64,000 bases of DNA. It comes from CAWAND01 sp963783335. Its GTDB lineage: Bacteria > Chloroflexota > Anaerolineae > Anaerolineales > E44-bin32. The notes under the pieces are model-generated. The model was not told the origin of the DNA. It saw only the letters and a list, made by a program, of their open reading frames with translations, and searched no databases. Below, piece after piece: positions 28,270 to 37,925 of this stretch. The translations under genes and the position numbers were made by a program. The stretch is from positions 1 through 64,000 of the forward strand of contig CAWAND010000009.1 in the NCBI GenBank assembly GCA_963783335.1, written 5' to 3'. Each line of letters opens with the position of its first letter. Positions within the stretch are counted from its first letter, which is position 1.

Positions 28270-29121
28270 GTGCCGATGATTGATTCGCTCGTGGAAGTGT
28301 TCAAGGCCTATTTGCTGCCCGGCTCTCTCTCTTTCCTGCTGTTGGCCGGGACGCTGGCTGCCGTACTCCTGCTGATGAAGGGGCGCTGGCGCAAGATGGG
28401 GCGATGGGGCTTGGTTTCGTTGATCGTCTTGTACTGGGCTATGGCACTTCCATTTGTGTCAAGGGCTTTGGTTTGGGGGCTGAGCCACAACTACCAGGCC
28501 ATTCAGACCCGCACAGAAGCCAAGGGCAGCCAGGCCGTTGTTGTGCTTGGGGGTGGGGCGGTGACCTACGAGGAATCAGGGGCCAGGTTGAGCGCTCTCA
28601 GTGACGCCAGCGCCCTGCGGGCGCTGGAAGGGGCAAGGCTCTACAAACTGCTGGATCCCCAATGGGTCGTCGTTTCCGGCGGGCCCTCCGGCCCAACATC
28701 CGAAGCGGAAAGCGCGGTGCTCAAGCGGGCGATGATCCAGCTCGGTATTCCACCTGCACGGATCTTGGAGGAGGGAGAATCCGGCAATACTTACGAACAG
28801 GCTGTCAATCTGCGCCGCCTGCTGGCCGACCATGGAATCAAGCGCTTTGTGATGGTGACAAGTGGAGTCCACATGCCGAGGGCGATGGGGGTGTTCCGGC
28901 ATGCCGGATTGGACCCCATCCCATCTCCAGCGCCGGAGCATTCCGACGCAAACCTAGGCGGGACGCGGGGCATCCTGCCCAGCATTGACGCGCTTAGGAC
29001 CAGTCAGGTGGCCATGCGTGAGATACTGGGATTGGTCTATTACGGCGTACGAGGCTGGCTCCGTCCGGCTGCTCCCGGTAACGTACCCACTGGATTAGGC
29101 CTCCCAGCCGGCGTTGGATAG
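28270..29121 (+). CDS. YdcF-like DUF218 membrane protein
   Basis: The 281-283 residue protein has two N-terminal membrane helices (about 18-36 and 45-65) and a DUF218 domain: AVVVLGGGAVTYEES, ARLYKLLDPQWVVVSGGPSG, ARILEEGESGNTYEQAVN and MVTSGVHMPRAMGVFRHAGL. Members such as ElyC/YdcF act in envelope or undecaprenyl-phosphate metabolism. GTG at 28270 and ATG at 28276 are both possible starts. Its end overlaps the convergent GH15 gene by 27 bases. Confidence 0.88.
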   Translation: MPMIDSLVEVFKAYLLPGSLSFLLLAGTLAAVLLLMKGRWRKMGRWGLVSLIVLYWAMALPFVSRALVWGLSHNYQAIQTRTEAKGSQAVVVLGGGAVTYEESGARLSALSDASALRALEGARLYKLLDPQWVVVSGGPSGPTSEAESAVLKRAMIQLGIPPARILEEGESGNTYEQAVNLRRLLADHGIKRFVMVTSGVHMPRAMGVFRHAGLDPIPSPAPEHSDANLGGTRGILPSIDALRTSQVAMREILGLVYYGVRGWLRPAAPGNVPTGLGLPAGVG

Positions 29122-30909
29122 CCTTCGGTTGAGATCGTAGGCGGCGCTGATCAGTGCCAGGTGAGTGAACGCTTGGGGGAAATTCCCCAAGTGCTCTGCC
29201 CTGGGCCCCAACTCCTCAGCGTAAAGTCCCACGTGGTTCGCATAACCGAGCATCTTCTCGAAGTAGAAGCGTGCTTTGCCTAAGTCGCCCGAGCGGGAGA
29301 TACACTCGACGAACCAGAAGCTGCACATGCTGAATGTGCCTTCATTGCCTGACAGGCCATCATTTCCTTCTGATGTGTTGTAGCGATAGACAAGAGAATC
29401 GTGTACCAGCTCGCGTTCGATTGCTTCCAAGTGGGACAACCAGCGGGGATCAACGGGACTGATGAATCGGACGAGGGGCATGAGGAGGCTGGAAGCGTCC
29501 AGCGTTTTGGCGCCCAGTCGCTGGATGAAGGCTCCCTGGTCGGGATCCCAGAAGTTCTGGAAGATGTCTTGGTAGATTTCGTCGCGTGTCTTGATCCATT
29601 GGCTTGTCGGGGCAGGGAAGGAGCGTTTGCTGGCCAAGCGAAGCGCTCTGTCCACAGCCACCCAACACATCAGGCGCGAATAGAGAAAATGGTGCTTGCC
29701 GGAGCGGATCTCCCAAATGCCTTCATCGGGCTGGTTCCAGTTGCCACACACCCAGTTGACCAAGCGCGTCAAGTCTTCCCACAAGTCGTAGGAGACCGGG
29801 TGTCCGTACTTGTCGAAAAGATAGACGGAGTCCATCAGCTCGCCGTAGATGTCAAGTTGCAGCTGTTGATACGCGGCATTCCCGATTCGCACGGGTGAGG
29901 ATCCGCGGTAGCCCTCGAAGTTGTCCAGGATTTCTTCGCTCAGGTCGGCGCGCCCATCGATGCCATACATCGTCTGTAAACCTTGGTTGGCCTTGGTCTC
30001 CCGGCAGCGTGCCTCGATCCAATCCACAAATTGAGCCGCCTCATCTGTGTAGCCTAGGCGGATCAGCGCGTAGAGTGTGAACGATGCGTCCCGGATCCAT
30101 GTGTAGCGGTAGTCCCAGTTGCGGATGCCCCCAATCGTTTCCGGTAGGCCAAATGTTGGGGCGGCGACGATGGTACCGTGCCGGGTGGACGTGAGCATCT
30201 TGAGCGTCAGTGCTGAGCGGTTGACCATCTCACGCCAGCGCCCGGTGTACTCGGATTGACCTACCCAGTTGCGCCAAAAATTGACCGTGTCTTTGAACGA
30301 ATTCGAGACGTAGTCGGGGGCCAAAGACGGAGACGTCCCGTCGGGGTCGACATCCTCAAGGACGAAAGCCGCGTTCTCACCGTCCCCCAGTGTGAACTCG
30401 GCCACGGCCCGGCCATCTTGAATCTCAATCGGAACTTGAGATCGAAGACGGATCGGTCTCAGGAGCTCCGAGTCGGGAGTGAAGACGACCGCGTCTTGTG
30501 ATTCCCGTTCAAGTTGATGGCTTGTTCGCCCGTAATCGAAAGCGGGCTCACAAATCATACGGAACGTGATTTGACCGCGAACGGTCTTGGCGCGGCGGAC
30601 CAAGTTGTGTGCGTCTCCCACGTCCTCGACAGGCATGAAGTCCGAGACTTCGGCAACGCCGTCGGAAGACAAGAACCGACTGAGCAGGATGTTGGTGTCT
30701 GGGAGGTAAAGTTGCTTCTGCCGGGCGTTTTCGAGTACAGGTGCCAGTCTAAAGAATCCGCCATGTTCATCGTCCAATAGCCGGGCGAACAAACTGGGGG
30801 AGTCGAATTCCGGGAAACACATGTAGTCAATCGAGCCGTCCATCCCGACAAGGGCAACGGTGAACAAATCGCCGATGAGACCGTAGTTGCCAATGGGTTG
30901 GTAAGCCAT
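29095..30909 (-). CDS. Glycoside hydrolase family 15 (glucoamylase/trehalase-like)
   Basis: The 604-residue cytoplasmic protein has an N-terminal beta-sandwich domain (IGNYGLIGDLFTVALVGMDG; DYMCFPEFDSPSLFARLLD) and an (alpha/alpha)6 barrel with GIRNWDYRYTWIRDASFTLY, NWNQPDEGIWEIR and the catalytic SGNEGTFSMCSFW. This arrangement is that of bacterial and mycobacterial GH15 trehalases and glucodextranases. No signal peptide is present, so an intracellular alpha-glucan or trehalose is the likely substrate. The ATG at 30909 follows GGAGGA by ten bases. Confidence 0.92.
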   Translation of the reverse strand: MAYQPIGNYGLIGDLFTVALVGMDGSIDYMCFPEFDSPSLFARLLDDEHGGFFRLAPVLENARQKQLYLPDTNILLSRFLSSDGVAEVSDFMPVEDVGDAHNLVRRAKTVRGQITFRMICEPAFDYGRTSHQLERESQDAVVFTPDSELLRPIRLRSQVPIEIQDGRAVAEFTLGDGENAAFVLEDVDPDGTSPSLAPDYVSNSFKDTVNFWRNWVGQSEYTGRWREMVNRSALTLKMLTSTRHGTIVAAPTFGLPETIGGIRNWDYRYTWIRDASFTLYALIRLGYTDEAAQFVDWIEARCRETKANQGLQTMYGIDGRADLSEEILDNFEGYRGSSPVRIGNAAYQQLQLDIYGELMDSVYLFDKYGHPVSYDLWEDLTRLVNWVCGNWNQPDEGIWEIRSGKHHFLYSRLMCWVAVDRALRLASKRSFPAPTSQWIKTRDEIYQDIFQNFWDPDQGAFIQRLGAKTLDASSLLMPLVRFISPVDPRWLSHLEAIERELVHDSLVYRYNTSEGNDGLSGNEGTFSMCSFWFVECISRSGDLGKARFYFEKMLGYANHVGLYAEELGPRAEHLGNFPQAFTHLALISAAYDLNRRLSNAGWEA

Positions 30910-31075
30910 GCTCAATGATTCCTCCAACGAAGGCGGTGGGGTACGCGGGGCATGCAGCTGCCCGAACGGGGCGTTTTTTTAGCATACCATGCGGCTGCGA
31001 TGAGCCTGGAGTGAGTGAGGGTGCGTCTCCGATAGAATGTAGAGACAATGACACTTCGCCACGAAGGAGGTGAGC

Positions 31076-32056
31076 GTGGAGTACGCCAATCTCGGCAATA
31101 CGGGCCTGAAGGTTTCAAGAATTTGCCTCGGGATGATGTCCTATGGGACGCCGAAGTGGCGCGACTGGGTTCTTTCTGAGGAGGACAGCCGACCCTTCAT
31201 CAAGCGAGCGCTTGAAGCCGGGATCAATTTCTTCGATACGTCAGATATGTACTCAAGGGGCGTAAGCGAAGAGGTCCTCGGTCGGGCCATGAGCTCTTTG
31301 GTTTCACGACATGAGGTCGTCATTGCGACCAAAGTCTATTTCCCGACCGGAGACGGCCCCAATCAGCGCGGCTTGTCCCGCAAACACATCATGGATGCGA
31401 TCGACGGGTCCCTGTCTCGCCTTGAGATGGACTACGTTGATCTGTACCAGATTCATCGATGGGATGATGAAACGCCAATCGAAGAGACGATGTCGGCGCT
31501 CCACGACGTGGTTCGGGCCGGCAAGGCACGCTACATTGGGGCGTCGAGCATGTATGCGTGGCAGTTCGCCAAGGCGCAGGCCGTTGCGCGCAGCAGGGGC
31601 TGGACCCCGTTCGTCTCGATGCAGAATCATTACAACCTGGTCTATCGTGAGGAAGAACGCGAGATGATCCCCTTGTGTCTCGACCAAGGCGTGGGACTCA
31701 TCCCGTGGAGTCCCTTGGCGAGGGGCTTTCTGGCCGGCAACCGGCAACCCGGTTCAAAAGGCCCTACCACGCGATCCAAATCGGATGGGTTTGCCCATGA
31801 TATGTACTACGCTGACGGGGATTTCGAAGTGGTGGAGGCGGCCAAAGCCGTGGCGGATGCGCACGCGGTGACACCGGCGCAGATTTCCCTGGCTTGGATA
31901 CTGCAGAAGCCGGGTGTCGTGGCTCCAATCATCGGCGCCACCAAGATGCCGCACCTGGAGCAGGCCATTGGCAGTCTCGATGTTCGCCTATCGGAGGAGG
32001 ACATCCAGGCGCTGGAAGCTCCCTATCGACCGCATCCCATTCTGGGGCACAGTTGA
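31076..32056 (+). CDS. Aldo/keto reductase (YajO/AKR12-14-like)
   Basis: The 326-residue NADPH-dependent reductase has the AKR tetrad: FFDTSDMYSRGVSEEVLG (Asp, Tyr), VIATKVYFP (Lys) and YQIHRWDDETPIEETM (His). It also has the IPWSPLARGFLAGN and GATKMPHLEQAIGSLDVRLS cofactor segments. A GTG at 31070 overlaps the ribosome site AAGGAGG, so the second GTG at 31076, five bases after it, is the better start. It is convergent with the aldehyde dehydrogenase, with one base between stops. Aldehydes or ketones are the substrates in the family; the exact one is unknown. Confidence 0.92.
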   Translation: MEYANLGNTGLKVSRICLGMMSYGTPKWRDWVLSEEDSRPFIKRALEAGINFFDTSDMYSRGVSEEVLGRAMSSLVSRHEVVIATKVYFPTGDGPNQRGLSRKHIMDAIDGSLSRLEMDYVDLYQIHRWDDETPIEETMSALHDVVRAGKARYIGASSMYAWQFAKAQAVARSRGWTPFVSMQNHYNLVYREEEREMIPLCLDQGVGLIPWSPLARGFLAGNRQPGSKGPTTRSKSDGFAHDMYYADGDFEVVEAAKAVADAHAVTPAQISLAWILQKPGVVAPIIGATKMPHLEQAIGSLDVRLSEEDIQALEAPYRPHPILGHS

Positions 32057-32057
32057 C

Positions 32058-33570
32058 CTAGAGACCCACCCAGACGGTCTTGACTTGTGTATAGAGGTCC
32101 AATGCGTCCTGCCCCATCTCGCGGCCGAATCCGCTCTGTTTCGTTCCGCCGAAAGGTGCAGCCGCATCGTACAGGCCGTAGGAGTTGACCCAGACGACCC
32201 CTGACTGGACGGCTTCGGCGAAGCGGTGCGCCTTACTGATGTCGCGTGTCCACACACCAGCCGCCAGACCGTAGCTGCTGTCGTTGGCTCGCTGGATGAG
32301 CTCATCCCAGTCGTTGAAGGCCGTGACCGCCAGGACCGGGCCGAAGATCTCTTCCTTCACGATTTGCAGATCATCATCTTGATGGGCGAAGACTGTTGGG
32401 CCGACAAAGTAGCCTTCGGCAAGGTCACCACCCAGACGCTCCCCGCCCGTCAGGACCTCTGCGCCCGCCTCTCTGCCACTCTGAATGTAGCCGAGCACGC
32501 GCGTCAACTGGGTCTCTGAGATGATCGGTCCGACGTGAACTTTGGGTGTGAACCCCGTTCCCACGCGCACTCGGCCAGCCTGTTCTTTCAAACCTTCAAC
32601 CACCCGGTCATAGACTGGGGCCTCCACAAAAAGGCGAGTCCCGGCGGTGCATTCCTGCCCGGAGGTGCTGAAATCCCGCCCAATGGGCGCCCTTGATGGC
32701 GGACTCAATATCGGCATCGGCGAAGATGACGTTGGGTGACTTGCCGCCCAACTCAAGGCTGACTCGTTTCAGGTTGCTGGCGGCGGAGGCGGCCATAATC
32801 TTGCGGCCGACCTCGGTTGAGCCGGTAAAGCTCACCTTGTCGATGTCTGAGTGGCTGGTGATGGCAGACCCTGTGGGAAGGCCAGGGCCGGTGACAATAT
32901 TGACAACGCCAGGCGGAAAACCGGCTTCGATCATCAACTCCCCGAGTCGGAGCGCGCTCAGTGGTGTCTCTTCGGCCGGTTTGAAGACGACCGTGTTTCC
33001 GCACGCGAGCGCTGGCGCCAGCTTCCAAGATGCCATCAGAAGCGGGAAGTTCCAGGGGATGATCAGCCCCACCACGCCTACCGGCTGCCGCAGCGTGTAG
33101 ACCAACTTGTCGGGAATCGAAACGGGAATCGTCCGACCCTCCAGTTTGCCTGCCCAGCCGGCGAAATAGCGGAAGTGTTTGACTGTGAAGGGGACGTCAC
33201 CGCGCCGGGAGACCCGGATCGGCTTGCCGTTATCCAGTGTTTCGATTTCGGCCAGTTCATCGGCATGAGCTTCGATCAAATCCGCCAGCTTCCACAGCAG
33301 GCTGCCGCGCGCCTCTCCATCCATATCTGCCCAGGGTCCAGCCTGGAAAGCCGCCCTGGCGGCTGCAACCGCACGATCGACATCGGATTCGCCGGCCAAA
33401 GCTACATCTGCCAGAGGCCGGCCATTGGCTGGATTGATGGTGCTGAACGTTTGGCCGTCGGCGGCCGGACTCCATTGATTGTCAATCAGAAAGCCCTTGG
33501 GTTGCCGGTCGAAGAAAGCCAGCGTCCCTGGGGACAGCTCAACTTCCGGCAGACTGCTGGAAACGGTCAT
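32058..33570 (-). CDS. NAD(P)-dependent aldehyde dehydrogenase (one frame break)
   Basis: After removal of one G in the CCC run at 32675-32677, the gene encodes 503 residues, the normal ALDH length. Visible motifs are PWNFPLLMASWKLAPALACG, SFTGSTEVGRKI, the catalytic Glu in SLELGGKSPNVIFADAD, the catalytic Cys in STSGQECTAGTR and EEIFGPVLAV. The break lies between the Glu and Cys motifs; uncorrected frames cover 33570 to about 32608 and about 32700 to 32058. The ATG at 33570 has AAGGA upstream. A perfect TGTGA-N6-TCACA site lies 95 bases upstream. Confidence 0.88.
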
Positions 33571-33664
33571 GGGGTCGGTTCCTTCCGTATGGTGGCTAGC
33601 AGCGGGCAATCGAGGCGCATGCCCATTTTACCGGAGACGGCCTTGTCCGCTGAACAAGAAAGAT

Positions 33665-33680
33665 TGTGAAAAAATTCACA
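33665..33680. promoter_or_regulatory. CRP/FNR-family binding site (perfect TGTGA-N6-TCACA)
   Basis: The sequence TGTGAAAAAATTCACA is a perfect palindrome of the CRP type. It lies 95 bases before the aldehyde dehydrogenase start. A TAAAAT box at 33625-33630 on the minus strand would place it about 55 bases upstream of the transcription start, a usual activator position. Confidence 0.6.
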
Positions 33681-33735
33681 TGCGGGTGCTTGGCAATGCT
33701 GGCTTGGGGCGGGTGAGCCGCGCCCCCGGAAAAGA

Positions 33736-33771
33736 TTGCGCCCGGGAGGCACGAAGCCTGCCCGGGCGCAA
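33736..33771 (-). terminator. Intrinsic terminator of the universal stress protein gene
   Basis: An 11-base stem (TTGCGCCCGGG and CCCGGGCGCAA) contains a nested AGGC/GCCT hairpin. Read on the minus strand it is followed by TCTTTT. It lies about 70 bases after the Usp stop. Confidence 0.85.
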
Positions 33772-33838
33772 CCTTGGGAGGGGGAAGTTGGAGTTCGAAC
33801 GTCTGTCTTCTTAGACGCGTCCGACGATGTTAGCCGCC

Positions 33839-34783
33839 CTAGGTGCTACCTGAGAGCGGGGGAACGACAAGCATCGAGCAACAGCCTCGACGCAGGGTCT
33901 TTTCGGTGACACTGCCATAAATCCACCGGCGCAGCCCGCTCCGGCCGTGGGTGGCCATACCGATGAGCTGGATGCCCTGGCGGTCCGCAAAATCAAGGAT
34001 GTTCTCGGCCGCCGGTGTCGGTGTGACCGCGACATCCATCTCGACACCCAGATCTTCGAAGCGGTGGACAAGACCTTCCAAGTAGAGGCGCGCTTCCGTT
34101 TGATCGGAGCGCTCCATGGCTTCGCCCAGCCCGCGCTCGATGGATTCCAACGTTTCGACCTGGCGGGGGTCGACACGCTTGATAGGTACGGCCTGGAGCA
34201 AAGTAACTTTGGCGTCCAGGGCACGTGCGATCTGAAGTGCGGGCTCAATCGCCTTCTCGGAGAGCAAGGAGCCGTCCAGCGGCACGAGCATCTTGCGGAT
34301 GTTCGTTTCGCCGCGAACGACAAGGATGGGAACTTGAGCTGCCCGCAGGACCTTCTCGGTGATGCTCCCCATAACCCAGCGGGTGACGCCGGAATAACCG
34401 TGGGTGGACATAACGATCAGGTCGGCGCCGAATTTCTCGGCCACTTCCAGAATCGCCTCGTCCGGCTGACCTTGACCGAGTTCCGTACGAAGCGGGACAC
34501 CCTGACCCCGGACTTTGGCTGCAAACTCGTCCAAGTAGGTCTGACATTCTTCCTTGTTGGCCTCCAGGCTGTCCTCGGGCCAGTAGAGCCCCACACCGCC
34601 CAACGGCTCCGTGATCGGCACGGCCAGGGTTTCGACCACCGGAGCTCGGGTGATAATGAGCTCGGCGCCCTGATGGCGAGCGACAGCCATCGCCGGTCCC
34701 ATTGCCCCTTCAGCTAATTCCGAGCCATCCAGGGGGACCACAATCTTACGAAAGGCTGACCAACTCACCGAGTTACCTGGCAT
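33839..34783 (-). CDS. Universal stress protein, two ATP-binding Usp domains
   Basis: The 314-residue protein has tandem Usp domains, both with the nucleotide-binding G-x2-G-x9-G(S/T) pattern: STHGYSGVTRWVMGSITEK in the first half and ATHGRSGLRRWIYGSVTEK in the second. Each starts with the RKIVVPLDGSELAE or RKMLVPLDGSLLSE strand. This is the architecture of mycobacterial Rv2623/Rv1996, which are induced by low oxygen. The ATG at 34783 follows GAGG; a longer start is not conserved. A CRP/FNR-like palindrome is centred about 51 bases upstream, and a strong terminator follows, so it is a single-gene unit. Confidence 0.93.
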   Translation of the reverse strand: MPGNSVSWSAFRKIVVPLDGSELAEGAMGPAMAVARHQGAELIITRAPVVETLAVPITEPLGGVGLYWPEDSLEANKEECQTYLDEFAAKVRGQGVPLRTELGQGQPDEAILEVAEKFGADLIVMSTHGYSGVTRWVMGSITEKVLRAAQVPILVVRGETNIRKMLVPLDGSLLSEKAIEPALQIARALDAKVTLLQAVPIKRVDPRQVETLESIERGLGEAMERSDQTEARLYLEGLVHRFEDLGVEMDVAVTPTPAAENILDFADRQGIQLIGMATHGRSGLRRWIYGSVTEKTLRRGCCSMLVVPPLSGST

Positions 34784-34826
34784 TTGCACCTCATCCTGAT
34801 TCTCATGGACGTCCTGGCACATCACT

Positions 34827-34842
34827 AGTGACAATCGTCACA
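34827..34842. promoter_or_regulatory. CRP/FNR-family binding site (9 of 10 bases)
   Basis: Read on the minus strand the site is TGTGACGATTGTCACT, with one mismatch to TGTGA-N6-TCACA and an inner GTGAC/GTCAC palindrome. It is 43 bases upstream of the universal stress protein start, within reach of a promoter for that gene. Confidence 0.55.
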
Positions 34843-35186
34843 AATGGCTTGGAGCCCCGTCCTGCAGGCAATTGCGTCGGAGCGCGGCGGCTGCCAGGTT
34901 ATTGTCGCTAAGGCTCGTCGGGGGTCATGCCAATGACTGAGCCTCGTGGTCTGCCGGCCGTGTGTGCATGGGTTTGCTGCAGTGATGGTCCCCGACAGCC
35001 ACCGCGTTCACTCGACGTAAGCCCGCGGTCGGTGGCCAACCTGCCGTCTCACGTGCACATTGGCAGGGCCATTGGCCGGGGGCGAACACGACCCAAGCAT
35101 AAGGGGCGCGCCATGGGTCGGTTAGTGAGACCTGACATCATTGAACGGTGACGAATGGCGCCGGCCGGCGGCCGACACAGAAGACG
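34843..35186. other. Non-coding stretch
   Basis: About 340 bases lie between the stress protein promoter region and the end of the receiver-domain gene. A 74-codon open frame (34927-35151) has no ribosome site, no hydrophobic pattern and no recognisable domain, so I do not call it. I see no strong hairpin or repeat. Confidence 0.5.
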
Positions 35187-35582
35187 TTAGAGAACGGCAG
35201 GGGCTGCGGGGAAGACGGCGTTGATCTCGGCAATCAGACTGCGCGAGTCAATGTTCTTGAGCAGGTAGCGCTTGGCGCCCGCGTCCATCATGCTCTTGCG
35301 CTCTTCGTCCACGGCATAGGTGGTGAGCACAATCAAGCCGGCACCGTAGCTGCCGAGTTGGTGGGACAATCCCCGGATGTCTGTCGTATCGCGCAGTTTC
35401 TCTTGAGTTTTGATGCCCAACAGAACGACGTCGGGGTGCTTGCGGGCCGCTGCCGCCAGGCCTTCCTCGACGGAGGCAGCGGTGGCCATGACTTGGATGT
35501 GGGGCGTCGTGGCAAGCCGGGCCGCTAGGGCTCGTCGGACATGTGGGTGTTCATCAATGATCAGAACCTGAGTCTTTTTCAT
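35187..35582 (-). CDS. Stand-alone receiver-domain protein lacking the phospho-acceptor Asp
   Basis: The 131-residue protein is a single CheY-like receiver. The acidic pocket (VLIIDEHPHVRRAL), the Thr (LIVLTTYAVDEE) and the Lys (AKRYLLKN) are present, but the phospho-acceptor is Gly: PDVVLLGIKT instead of the usual DVVLLDI. It therefore cannot be phosphorylated in the normal way and may act as a constitutive or ligand-gated pseudo-receiver. There is no output domain. The start at 35582 (MKKTQVLII) has a weak ribosome site. It is divergent from the CBS-domain gene. Confidence 0.82.
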   Translation of the reverse strand: MKKTQVLIIDEHPHVRRALAARLATTPHIQVMATAASVEEGLAAAARKHPDVVLLGIKTQEKLRDTTDIRGLSHQLGSYGAGLIVLTTYAVDEERKSMMDAGAKRYLLKNIDSRSLIAEINAVFPAAPAVL

Positions 35583-35796
35583 AAGCGGGTGTCGCTTGGA
35601 TGAACGATCAGTCACGACGCTGATTACAGTTGAGCTTATCCGTCTGTCGGCCAAAGCTAAAGTGTGATTCATCCCAGCCATAACATGACATCTAACGTCA
35701 CCTACCCACAAGGGCGGTGCCCCTTGAATGTGACGTTTGCTACGGGTCAAGGGGCTGCGGACGAGCTATTCTGGAGATGGATCGAAGGAGGTGAGC

Positions 35797-36237
35797 ATGC
35801 TAAGAGTATCGGATCTTATGACGTTGGAGCCAGACACGATCTCGCCTGAAACCTCCTTGCTGGAGGTTCTGGATCGGTTGAAGGCCGATGGCTGCCGGCA
35901 GCTACCCGTCCTCGACGAGGACGGTCATCTGGTGGGCATCATCACCGATCGCGATATTCGTTTGGCGATGAATTCACCTTTGGTTCTGCACGAGAGTTCG
36001 CAAGATCTGGCCCTGTTGAGCGCAACCACGGTCGGGAGCGTGATGACCCCCAGACCGGTTACGGTGGCGCCAACCACCCCGGCGGCACAGGCGGCCAAAA
36101 TACTGAGCACCTACAAGTTCGGCGCCCTGCCAGTGATGGACGGAGACGTTCTGGTGGGGATCGTGACCGTAACGGACTTTCTGGATTACTTGGCGGAGAG
36201 TCTACGATCTGTGGATGTGGCCGCCAGCACGAATTGA
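35797..36237 (+). CDS. CBS-domain pair protein (Hrp1-like)
   Basis: The 146-residue protein consists of two CBS domains and nothing else: MLRVSDLMTLEPDTISPETS, then LPVLDEDGHLVGIITDRDIR, and VGSVMTPRPVTVAPTTP with LPVMDGDVLVGIVTVTDFLD. The ATG at 35797 follows AAGGAGG by five bases. Such proteins bind adenine nucleotides and may sense energy charge; hypoxic response protein 1 of mycobacteria has the same design. It converges on the GAF kinase gene, ten bases away. Confidence 0.92.
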   Translation: MLRVSDLMTLEPDTISPETSLLEVLDRLKADGCRQLPVLDEDGHLVGIITDRDIRLAMNSPLVLHESSQDLALLSATTVGSVMTPRPVTVAPTTPAAQAAKILSTYKFGALPVMDGDVLVGIVTVTDFLDYLAESLRSVDVAASTN

Positions 36238-36246
36238 GTCTAATCT

Positions 36247-37925
36247 CTAGAGGGGGAGGGTCATCCGTATGGTGGTTCCCTTGGCGGGGGCGGAGCGGAT
36301 CACGAATTCACCGCCCAGGTCCTCAGCCCGGGATCGCATGTTGGCCAATCCATGTCCGACGCTCTCGTTTTGGCGGCTGGTATCGAAGCCGCGGCCATCG
36401 TCCTCGATGAGGAGGATGACGGATCCACCGTTCTCGGCCAGCTCAAGTTTGACGTTGCTCGCCCTGGCATGACGGGCGATGTTGGCAAGCGCTTCTTGCG
36501 TCGTCATGAACATGGCAAGGGCGACCTGGGGTGGGATTTCGCCAAGTACTTCACCAGGAGGCTCGAAAGCGACCTCCACCATAGCATTGGCGCGAAACTC
36601 GCGAACCAGGCGGGACATCCCCTGCTCGAGGTCGCCATCGAATCGATGGGGCCGCAGATCGAGAATGAAATTCCGGATGTCCCGGATGGCCTCGTTGAGG
36701 CCTTCAATCGCCTGGTCAAGCAGTTTCTCTGCCTGCCCGAAGTCATCTTTCATCACCAGACGAGTGGTTTCCAAGGTCAGGCCCACCGCGTAGATCGACT
36801 GGATGACACCGTCATGGAGATCCATGCCGATGCGGGATCTCTCATCCAGGATCGCCAGGCGTCCGACCTCGTCGTATAGGCGAGCGTTTTCGACGGCAAT
36901 TCCCACTTGCATTCCAATCGCTTCCAGCAGATCAAGGTCTCGTTGGGACAGACTGCGCTTGTCTTGGGCGGCGAGGTCCATGACACCGATCACGGAGTGC
37001 TTGGCGCGGATGGGAATGGAGACGAAGGTCTCAAATCCGTCAGCGATGATCTTGGGCCGCAGGTAGCCCGCTTCGGATTTCGGGTCGGCCGATACCAGGA
37101 TGCGATCTTCCGCCAAAACACGCCCGGGAAAACCTTCACCGGCGGCGAACCGAGTGCGGGAGTAAAAACTCTCTGGGGCGACGCCTCGATGGGTCTTTAG
37201 GAGCAAGTCCCCCGAAGCTTCGTCACGCAAAAAGATCTCTGCGGCGCCCATCTGGGTCAGTTGGAGGATTTCGTCAAGCGACTGTTCCAGCACCCGGTCC
37301 AGGTCTGTCGTGTCGCTGGAGACGCGCGACACGGCGTTGATGGCAGCCAGTTGGCGGTTGCGATCTTCGAGCCTCAGACTGTAGGTTTCTATCGATTCGA
37401 ACAATTCGGCATTTCGAATGGCTGCCGCCGCGTGGGAAGCCAAGAATTCCGATGAGCTCCTCATCCGCCCTGGTGAATTCCGAGGCGCCGATCTTTTCGG
37501 TGAGATACAGATTACCGAATAGGTCCTTGCCAGCCACGATCGGCACACCCAAGAAGCTCGTCATTTCGGGGTGTCCGCTGGGGAACCCCACCGAGCGAGG
37601 GTCATCGCTGATGACGGGGACGCGCAGGATGCGGCGTTCATCCAAAATGGCTCTCAACAAACCCCGGCCGACGGGCGGATGGGCGATGCGGGTTTCTTTG
37701 TCGGTCGGCATTCCGCTGGTGACGAAGGTGATCAAGTGGTCTTGCTCGTCGAAACTGCCCAGCGCGGCGTAGCGCGCATTGGCCACTGCTCGCGCCGAGT
37801 TCAACCACTTGCTGCAGCGTGTTCTCCAATGAAAGGTCGCTTGAGACGGCAAGTGCTGCCCGGTTAAGGGCCATGAGCACGCGTTCTTGAAACTGCTCCC
37901 CCGTTTCCAAGATCGGATCAGGCAC
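36247..37925 (-). CDS. GAF-domain sensor histidine kinase, DosS/NarX type (two frame breaks)
   Basis: Removing one base at 37795-37796 and one at 37437-37438 gives a single 558-residue kinase. It has two GAF domains (about 30-180, including FLGVPIVAGKDLFGNLYLT; and about 200-350, including FVSIPIRAKHSVIGVMDLAA). A HisKA_3 dimerisation domain follows with the His in RIGMDLHDGVIQSIYAVGL, then a HATPase with LIEDDGRGFD and GHGLANMRSRAEDLGG. No membrane helix is visible, as in DosS/DosT, which sense haem-bound gases. Whether haem is bound here cannot be told. The GTG start at 37925 overlaps the stop of the response regulator by eight bases. Confidence 0.88.

Noticed and set aside
34927..35151. 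74-codon plus-strand frame
   Set aside because: Basic and low-complexity, without a ribosome site or homology-like pattern.
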